64,000 nucleotides of DNA from Topomyia yanbarensis. Taxonomy: Eukaryota; Arthropoda; Insecta; Diptera; Culicidae. Where the stretch lies: assembly GCF_030247195.1 (NCBI RefSeq), contig NC_080671.1:411752044-411816043 (forward strand), given 5' to 3'. The notes beneath the pieces were generated by a model. It was not told where the DNA came from and searched no databases. It saw nothing but the letters and a program-made list of their open reading frames with translations. Below are positions 57,253 through 64,000 of the stretch, piece by piece. Each line of letters begins with the position of its first letter. Position 1 is the stretch's first letter. The position numbers and the translations under genes are program-made.

Positions 57253-57584
57253 CGATTTTTATAATCAAAACATGTACCGTATTGTATAATACATTTGAGC
57301 AGTCCTGAGCACGAGTAGCGGATAGAGTGAGATTTACAACTATACGATAATCGTTTGGGTTCGAAATACAGTGGCACAGCAGTTACACAAAAAGCAATTG
57401 ATACAATGCTAATTAAAAAGAGTAGAAAAAGATATGGGTCGAGGAATGTTCCATGTTTTAGGAGGCAAAGATAACGTCATCTTTATCTTAATGTTTAGGT
57501 AATAATCTTTCGATTACAAGCTAGAGCGTAATGATCAGGCACCTTGTTTAGGAGCTGTAGACCGGTTCCTAGTAATCGTTGGGA
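57253..57584. other. no recognised gene
   Basis: Short intergenic DNA downstream of the secreted-protein gene; nothing identifiable. Confidence 0.4.
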
Positions 57585-57720
57585 TTGCATTCCACTATTT
57601 TACATAGGATTAGCTCAAACTTTACAGATTGTTTCCGAAGCCCGGAGGGCCGAGTCTCATATACCAATCGACTCAGCTCGCCCAATTATGAATCGGTCAC
57701 ATCCGAAGGTTCCTTACCCT
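57585..57720 (-). repeat. fragment of the GGCCCTCCGGGCC-core repeat
   Basis: AGCCCGGAGGGCC, then CGAGTCTCATATACCAATCG, then ACTCAGCTCG, as at 12.06 kb including the preceding AGCTCAAACTTTNCAGATT. The (GT)n is absent. Confidence 0.6.
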
Positions 57721-57769
57721 CAGCCCCAGTAGCATAGGTCCACGTCGAAAAAATGACGCTTATACCCAC

Positions 57770-58040
57770 TAAACAACACGTTCCATGGCGACATGGCCGG
57801 GAACTTTAGTGGTATAAGGAAACTTACTCTCTTCTAGCATCTGAACCGTACAACGAAAATTAAATATCAGATTCACGGTCCGCGCGGGATCATCCAAGAA
57901 CACATGCGAATATGCGATTGGACACTCAGTTATAAAATCTAATTTATACACGCTAAGTTACAAACACGCTAGCACACGCGATCCAACACATTTACGCACA
58001 AACGCTCGAGCAATTCCCGATGATACACGCGATCGTGAAA
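57770..58040 (-). repeat. repeat family B, reversed module
   Basis: Reads GTCGCCATGG inverted, then the inverse of CCACTAAAGTTCC and TAGAAGAGAGTAAGTTTCC, matching the modules at 25.26 and 25.68 kb. CGCG-rich strings (CACACGCGATC) follow. Confidence 0.5.
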
Positions 58041-58254
58041 TCTCTACGCCCGCACCTATCTGAACTGTGTAATAAACATCGCATTCAGAATAAATTTGGT
58101 TTGAGGATACAGGACGAGCCGATCAGAATTTTTGGAGACTTTCGCACATCTCAATTCCACCCCTTTGATCACTGTGGAGACCCCGATGACATCCAAGTAA
58201 TCTCCAATTCTCATCGATCCATTCATACCGCCAACTTGACCTCTTAAGATTACT

Positions 58255-59028
58255 TGTCCGTCTACTACCAGTACGTCCGTGGAATGAGAACAAAAACTCT
58301 GACGTTCTTGCGTGCCCTCACCTCCTGAGACTACGACATTATTGTTCTCGCCGAAACATGGCTATGCGATAATATATTAAACTCCCAGCTTACGACGAAC
58401 TACGTAATTTATCGCTGCGATTGTAAATCTTCTCGCGGGAGGTTCACCAATGCGATGAATAAAAATCTTACTAGGACAGAACGAAAAATGCCTGTTGTGA
58501 CTGTTTGGAACAGGTTGTCGTACGCGTTTCTCTACCAGGTCGGTAGTTACCTACTTGCTGCATTTATCTGAGGCCATAAGCCCTTCGTTTTAAGGATTGA
58601 TGCGTGTTCTAACGATGACGACGATTCTGATACAACTAAAGACGATTTTACTCGATGCAGCCTCAATGAAGTTTCAACGGCCATTGGTGCAGTGAATGGG
58701 CATGATATGGTGGATAGATACGATTTAGATCAGCAGTTTCGGCGTTCTACGAGCTCACAGATGTACCAGTAAAAAAGTAGATTATAAGTATCCGTGGTGG
58801 AACGCCGAGTTTGGCCGGCTACGCAATGTACTCCTTAAGCAACGTAAGCGATTCGTACGTTACAGGACCGACGGCAATAAAACTATTCATCGAGAAATTA
58901 AACTGCAATATAAAACATCCCGGAACAGTGCATTCAGAAAGTATCTTAACCAAGTCCAATGCAACCTACGAAATAATCCCTTGACATTCTGGAATATTTT
59001 AAATTGCAGAAGACAGCGGGAGTATTAA
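58255..59028 (+). pseudogene. ORF2 endonuclease and linker relic of a non-LTR element
   Basis: YYQYVRGMRTKTLTFLRAL, then YDIIVLAETWL (endonuclease with the conserved Glu), then a degraded stretch, FYELTDVPVK, and KYPWWNAEFGRLRN, ending LNQVQCNLRNNPLTFWNILN. This is the order of endonuclease then EN-RT linker of a Jockey-superfamily ORF2. Stops and shifts break it and it ends before the RT. It may be from the same superfamily as the RT at 8.05 kb, although they are separate insertions. Confidence 0.65.
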
Positions 59029-59274
59029 TAAATGTATTTCATATATTGTAAGATTATATAAGTCCTGCTGATATGATTTGAGCAGATTACACCCACATTC
59101 GTACCTTCACATTAGCAGTGAATTACCGCCTAGGGTACTTATGCTAATTCAAATTTCGCCAAGCGATTATGGAATTGGCGAAGACGGTGGTATCCGCCGG
59201 AGCTATCACGGTAAATGGAACTATTTGTTTTATTCCATCGCATGCATAATCGGCTGATAATAAGATGCTAATCA

Positions 59275-59278
<4 letters not shown>

Positions 59279-59367
<89 letters not shown>
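59279..59367. repeat. (TC)n microsatellite, 89 bp
   Basis: A pure TC run. On the minus strand it is (GA)n, a potential GAGA-factor/CLAMP binding array in insects. The flanking DNA (59380-59960) is GC-richer than most of the window. Confidence 0.95.
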
Positions 59368-59371
<4 letters not shown>

Positions 59372-60565
59372 CTCCCTCCCGCACGCACTATCTCCCACCC
59401 AAGAAGATTCGCATCTAAGCGGACGTGTGCAACTGTCACTGGATGCTTGTTGGTCACAGTATCACCACCAAATGTTAGAAGCACTTTGATACGATAATTG
59501 TTTAGTCGGTGGTTGTGTGTCAGCTTGTGGGCAGTATGCGACCGACCGACGACGCACGACGCGACGTAGTCTGTTTCTTTGCTTCTCAGATCTACGATGC
59601 GTGGGAAAGCGCGGCCGTTTTCGCTAATGAGTGTGAGCTAGACCTTTCCAGTTGGACAGATTAGGTAGCATTCAAACTCCAAATAACTAAAAGAAGGCAT
59701 TCGATTTCATGCGTGACCGAATTACACAACAAATTTCGCACCCCCGCTGCTGCTCCGAGCGTAAAAAGTTGGCAAATTTTATACTACTTAGACTCGGACG
59801 GACACGCACGTTGCGTTAGCGTTAGTTTATGCGAAAAGATTCGGTATATTTTTGGTGTGTGATGCTGGTGACCTCCATTTGAGTCTGTTTACGCTAGGCG
59901 ATCTGGTAAAGTAGTAAAAATTGATCGCGTAAAATTTTATAACACACCCAACCAACCGCCAGATCGTTGAAATGATCTAAGCTCTGCTGCGAGGAAATGA
60001 GTTCAAATTTCCGCGAACGTCTATTTTATGACAATGGGATCAAGTTTAGTAAGTGCTCGGTATTAGGTTCTTGCGGCGATAGGAGGAAGCAAATAAAGTT
60101 TCAAAGTGCGGCTAAGTAGTAATGGTTTACGATTGAGGTTAATGGATTTTGATCTTTTGGCAGTTTCGGATATATTGGTTTTCTACTGTGGCAGAGAGCA
60201 GTTCATATTTAAGCGTGGGTGGACAAGAATGAATCGCCAATTTGATAGCCATTCAATCTTCCAGGATGTGACTTCATATCCCCAGCGAGAGGTCCAATTG
60301 TATTGTTCATGTCCTAATACGGAGACGGCGAATGCGTCAGGCGTGTAACACGCAGAATCTTATTCTCAGATATTTACAACGATTTTATTGTGGTTTGGAT
60401 GCGAGTGGATCAACCTATATTATTTCTCATCTGATGATTACATTTTAAAGAATTCTTTAGTTATTTGTCTTTACTCACGGGTCTGTTAAGCTAATGCGTT
60501 AAGTCATGTCAAATAAATAAATTAAGAGAAATGGTATTATGATAGAAGCTACAATCATAAAAAAA
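59368..60565. other. GC-richer DNA next to (TC)n, no supported gene
   Basis: Unique-looking sequence including ACCGACCGACGACGCACGAC at about 59543. It might be a promoter or enhancer region; no exon could be defined. Confidence 0.3.
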
Positions 60566-60567
60566 AA

Positions 60568-60750
60568 ACCTGTTTTAATCCACCTAATGGTGCAATTGTG
60601 CCTTTCTCATCTCTCTAAACAATGATTCTGGTTAATTGTGGCAATGTCTATTAAATTCTTAGAACACCTTGCACCGATATACAAAAGCTCGCCATCCACG
60701 AGCTTGATGAGCAACGTGTCGACGCTCATACGTCTCCCAACCTTTGAACG
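60568..60750 (+). repeat. repeat family A left end, copy 6
   Basis: CCTGTTTTAATCCACCTA, then GGTGCAATTGTGCCTTTCTC, as at 27.15 kb. It stops where the I-clade element begins, so it was probably interrupted by that insertion. Confidence 0.65.
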
Positions 60751-61028
60751 GAACGGATCGTTATATTTCACAGTGGTGTTCGGTGTGTAAATTTTAGTGA
60801 GTCAAGGTCATCCTTTGTTCGTTCGTTAGCTGCAGTTCTGCTGGTGCCGAAAGTAAATCCAGCACATTGTTTTCGCTGGTGCGGAACAAACGACGTTGTT
60901 TGCAGATAAGTTTTGCTTTATTTTTTTTCCCTCGTTTGCTTTCTTTCCTTTTCCCTACTTTTACTCTACCTCGTAATCAAATAATAAGACACATTCCCGT
61001 TTATATAACGCTCTGCCCTCGTGCTTAA

Positions 61029-62366
61029 ATGGCCGAGGGCGAAATACCATCTGATGTAATCATGGAAGTCCCTGATCCCCCTATTACTCGCATTGCTCCC
61101 CGTATAAAGCAGTACCCAGAAGGTTCCTCTGGGCCATGGGTGGTATATTTTCGGACCGGAGAGAAACCGGTTAATATTTTAAAACTTTCTCGAGATCTGA
61201 CTGCTAATTACCCGGCCGTAACTCAGATAACACGTGTTCGGGCAAACAAGATACGTGTTCTAGTGAATGATCTCGGGCAGGCAAACGCGATTGCTTGCTG
61301 TGAGCGCTTTACGCGGGAATTTAAAGCGTACGTGCCTTGTGTGGCCTGTGAAATCGATGGGGTAGTGTCCGAACCGGGCCTGAAATGCGAAGAACTGTTG
61401 GAGCACGGGGTTGGCTGCTTTAAGGACCCCTCTCTTGAACAGATTAAGATCTTAGAATGCAAACAATTGTATACCGCAAACACCGAGGGAGGTAAGACTA
61501 CCTACTCTCTATCAGGCTCGCTTCGGGTGACATTCGCCGGGTCCTCTCTTCCCAACTACATCCTCCTTGACAGGGTTCGCCTACCAGTTCGCCTGTTTGT
61601 ACCGCGGGTCATGAGCTGCAGCAATTGCAAGCAGTTGGGCCACACAGCCACATATTGTGGAAATAAGAAACGATGCGGCAAATGCGAAGGAGAGCATGAG
61701 GATGACTCTTGCGACAAAGAAACTGAAAAGTGTATTTGCTGCGGGGGCCCTTCACATGCTCTTAAATCATGCCCTGCGTACAAGCAGCGCGGGGATAAAA
61801 TTAAGCGCTCCCTTAAGGAACGCTCAAGGCGTTCTTATGCAGAAATGCTAAAGAATGCTTCGCCATCTGTCCTGTCCGAAAATCCCTATGCTGGTTTGGC
61901 TAACGTTGAGCAAGAATCTGACGACCCACGAGAGGGAACATCTTTGGTTAACCCAGGGGAATCCAGGAAGAGGAGAAATCCAGCCTCCCCTACATTGCCC
62001 CGTAAGGGTGCCAAGGTGTCGTCCACTCAGAGTGCGCCATCTACAACCAATAAATCCAACGGAAGTGATGCACAAAAGCCGAAGCAATTTGCTCCAGGAC
62101 TTGGAAATATTAATTCTAACAAGGAGTACCCACCACTTCCAGGGACATCCAAAACCCCAAGTGTCCCCTTTTTTCAAACAGATACTCAGTCCAGTAGCGG
62201 ACTAATGAAATTTTCTGACATAGTGGACTTAATTTTCACAGCTTTCAATGTTACTGATCCTCTTAAAAGCCTTCTGATACGTTTTCTCCCTATAGTGCAA
62301 ACATTTTTGAAGCAATTGACTACTAAATGGCCCCTCCTTGCAGCGATCGTATCCTTCGATGGCTAA
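61029..62366 (+). CDS. I-clade ORF1 (gag-like, three CCHC zinc knuckles)
   Basis: This 445-residue protein is expected to bind the element RNA and form the RNP. An N-terminal domain (residues about 30-190) precedes three zinc knuckles at about 197-254: CSNCKQLGHTATYC, CGKCEGEHEDDSC (one residue short before His) and CICCGGPSHALKSC. A Ser/Pro/Lys-rich linker follows (about 260-385), and a hydrophobic C-terminal tail (about 400-445, LIRFLPIVQTFLKQL). The ATG context (AAATGGC) is adequate and the frame has no stop or shift. TAA overlaps the ORF2 start (ATGGCTAA, 62359-62366), suggesting reinitiation or frameshift-style coupling. Family assignment rests on the paired ORF2; clade uncertainty is between I and Jockey. 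Confidence 0.85.
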   Translation: MAEGEIPSDVIMEVPDPPITRIAPRIKQYPEGSSGPWVVYFRTGEKPVNILKLSRDLTANYPAVTQITRVRANKIRVLVNDLGQANAIACCERFTREFKAYVPCVACEIDGVVSEPGLKCEELLEHGVGCFKDPSLEQIKILECKQLYTANTEGGKTTYSLSGSLRVTFAGSSLPNYILLDRVRLPVRLFVPRVMSCSNCKQLGHTATYCGNKKRCGKCEGEHEDDSCDKETEKCICCGGPSHALKSCPAYKQRGDKIKRSLKERSRRSYAEMLKNASPSVLSENPYAGLANVEQESDDPREGTSLVNPGESRKRRNPASPTLPRKGAKVSSTQSAPSTTNKSNGSDAQKPKQFAPGLGNINSNKEYPPLPGTSKTPSVPFFQTDTQSSSGLMKFSDIVDLIFTAFNVTDPLKSLLIRFLPIVQTFLKQLTTKWPLLAAIVSFDG

Positions 62367-64000
62367 GTCATCGAACGAGGTCACCGATTCGATCACTGTT
62401 CTACAGTGGAACAGCAGAAGTATCCTCCCGAAAATCGATTCCTTTAAATTTTTACTAAATAGTTTAAAATGTGATGCTTTCGCATTATGTGAAACTTGGT
62501 TAACTTCCGATATAAATCTCAACTTCCACGACTTTAATATAATTCGTCTGGATCGAGAAAACCCCTATGGAGGAGTACTTTTGGGGATCAAAAAGTGCTA
62601 TTCTTTCAACCGAATTAACCTCCCTTCGACACCAGGCATTGAAATTGTCGCTTGTCAAGTTTTAATCAAAGGTAAAGACCTTTGCATTGCTTCCATCTAC
62701 ATTCCTCCTAGAGCCTCGGTAGGGCACCGAACGCCTTGTAATATCACGGAATCCTTACCGGCACCGCGGCTAGTTCTGGGAGACTTTAACTCGCACGGTA
62801 CGGTATGGGGCTGTCTTCATGATGATAATAGATCAACATTAATCCAAGATCTTTGCGATAATTTCAACATGACCATCTTAAACACGGGAGAAATGACGCG
62901 GATTCCTACACCACCAGCACGCGCAAGCGCGTTGGATTTATCGCTTTGCTCGACATCGCTACAGTTAGATTGCATGTGGAAGGTGATCCCTGATCCCCAC
63001 GGTAGCGATCATTTGCCTATCGTGATTTCAATTGCTAACGGTTCAAGACCATCGAAAACAATCAATGTCTCATATGACCTCACACGGAACATTGATTGGA
63101 AGAGTTACGCAACCGCGATATCCGTTAAAATCGAATCCACTCAAGAACTTCCTCCGGAGGAAGAGTACAGGTTTTTGGCTGGCTTGATTCTCGACAGTGC
63201 GAATCAAGCTCAGACTAAACCAGTACCCAGCGCGAATACCCATGGACGGTCTCCCACCCTGTGGTGGGATAAAGAGTGCTCAGAGCTGTACGCGGAAAAG
63301 TCCACTGCATATAAGGCCTTCCGGGAAGACGGGTTACCCGCTAGCTATCAACAGTACGCGTCGTTAAAAAGGCGACTGAAGAGTTTAATGAAAGCCAAAA
63401 AACGCAGTTATTGGCGCCGGTTCGTCGACGGGTTAACGAGAGAAACAGCGATGAGCACTCTTTGGGGTACGGCTCGACGTATGCGTAATCATAATAGTAC
63501 CAACGAGAACGTGGAATATTCAAACCGTTGGATATTCGCTTTCGCCAAGAAGATCTGTCCGGACTCTGTCCCGGTACAGAAAACGTACCGCGCCGCGTCT
63601 TCTCACGATACCGCGAACGAAACACCGTTTTCGATGGTGGAGTTCTCACTTGCTCTCTTATCGTGCAACAATAACGCCCCAGGGTTAGACAGAATCAAAT
63701 TCAACTTGCTGAAGAATCTGCCTGACACTGCAAAAAGGCGCCTGTTGAATTTATTTAACAAGTTTCTTGAGGGTAACATTGTCCCTTATGAATGGAGGCA
63801 AGTGAAGGTCATCGCCATTCAAAAACCAGGAAAACCAGCCTCCGACCACAACTCGTATCGGCCGATTGCAATGCTGTCCTGTATTCGGAAGTTGTTCGAG
63901 AAAATGATCATGTTTCGCCTCGACAATTGGGTTGAAGCAAATGGCTTACTGTCAGATACACAATTTGGCTTCCGCAAAGGCAAAGGGACGAACGATTGCC
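62359..64000 (+). CDS. I-clade ORF2, endonuclease plus start of reverse transcriptase (runs off window)
   Basis: 547 codons are open from ATG to the window edge with no stop. Endonuclease motifs: LQWNSRS (residues 15-21), ALCETWL with catalytic-type Glu45, IYIPP, LGDFNSHGTVWG (Asp142, Asn144), ALDLSLCS and GSDHLPIV (Asp217, His218). All expected acidic/His residues are present. RT begins at about residue 430: NNNAPGLDRI, SYRPIAMLSCIRKLFEKMI and QFGFRKGKGTND. The catalytic FADD, any RNase H and the 3' end lie beyond the window. The start overlaps the ORF1 stop by 8 bases. ORF2 protein nicks target DNA and primes reverse transcription. Intact reading suggests a recent, possibly active copy. Confidence 0.9.
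   Translation, partial: MAKSSNEVTDSITVLQWNSRSILPKIDSFKFLLNSLKCDAFALCETWLTSDINLNFHDFNIIRLDRENPYGGVLLGIKKCYSFNRINLPSTPGIEIVACQVLIKGKDLCIASIYIPPRASVGHRTPCNITESLPAPRLVLGDFNSHGTVWGCLHDDNRSTLIQDLCDNFNMTILNTGEMTRIPTPPARASALDLSLCSTSLQLDCMWKVIPDPHGSDHLPIVISIANGSRPSKTINVSYDLTRNIDWKSYATAISVKIESTQELPPEEEYRFLAGLILDSANQAQTKPVPSANTHGRSPTLWWDKECSELYAEKSTAYKAFREDGLPASYQQYASLKRRLKSLMKAKKRSYWRRFVDGLTRETAMSTLWGTARRMRNHNSTNENVEYSNRWIFAFAKKICPDSVPVQKTYRAASSHDTANETPFSMVEFSLALLSCNNNAPGLDRIKFNLLKNLPDTAKRRLLNLFNKFLEGNIVPYEWRQVKVIAIQKPGKPASDHNSYRPIAMLSCIRKLFEKMIMFRLDNWVEANGLLSDTQFGFRKGKGTNDC

Larger units (their letters stand above)
60771..64000 (+). mobile_element. I-clade non-LTR retrotransposon, intact 5' part
   Basis: A leader of about 258 bp beginning near CAGTGGTGTTCGGTG precedes ORF1 and ORF2, which overlap by 8 bp. 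Both frames are open as far as the window extends. The start is inferred from the end of the repeat A fragment and an initiator-like CAGTG; a downstream AGTCA (60800) is one base off ideal DPE spacing. The 3' part lies outside the window. Confidence 0.7.

Noticed and set aside
59144..59489. Ser-Leu and Arg-Glu repeat frames
   Set aside because: Translations of the (TC)n run on the two strands.

Overview
The window looks like repeat-dense, intron-rich nuclear DNA from a mosquito, most likely a culicine such as Aedes. This is inferred from family resemblance of the elements and was not tested by a search. The evidence is AT-rich intergenic DNA, several classes of non-LTR retrotransposon, tRNA-derived SINEs, many MITE-like inverted repeats, long dinucleotide arrays, and almost no host coding sequence. 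I see no bacterial operon, CRISPR array or rRNA gene.

Layout. 1-7.8 kb: a pogo-like end repeat split by a MITE, two copies of a long non-coding repeat (family A), and other inverted repeats. 7.8-12 kb: a 193-bp pure AT run, a 5'-truncated retrotransposon with an intact reverse transcriptase, and a broken Tc1/mariner-type transposase N-terminus. 12-19.6 kb: AT-rich DNA with repeat pieces, a possible first coding exon at 17.87 kb, and several small MITEs including one piggyBac-like. 19.7-24.1 kb: a cluster of dead elements: a minus-strand RNase H-bearing retroelement, a plus-strand ORF2 tail, and a dead ITm transposase. 24.5-30 kb: repeat family B, an unidentified ORF relic, and four near-identical tandem units of about 530 bp. 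30-37.5 kb: possible 5' exons, a Harbinger-like MITE, a SINE, and an almost complete but disabled R1-clade element with candidate target-site duplications. 37.5-50 kb: family A copies, a TIR-bounded pogo-like region of about 4 kb that contains a 2-kb inverted-repeat-bounded tract with six identical 14-mers, two SINEs, and a possible first exon at 47.77 kb. 50-56.4 kb: an 8-bp minisatellite, MITEs and a 792-bp foldback element. 56.5-57.2 kb: the one convincing host gene, encoding a secreted glycoprotein of unknown function. 57.5-64 kb: repeat pieces, a (TC)n run, and the intact 5' part of an I-clade retrotransposon (full ORF1, and ORF2 open to the window edge).

The coding genes do not form a pathway. 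The retrotransposon ORFs encode nucleic-acid-binding gag-like proteins (ORF1) and endonuclease/reverse transcriptase (ORF2) that act in cis on their own RNA. SINEs and MITEs are non-autonomous passengers. The secreted-protein gene is a single compact exon with its own poly(A) signal. The most unusual structure is the 41.85-43.90 kb tract with its conserved TGTAACGTGACAGA motif. The most likely functional mobile element is the I-clade copy at the right end.
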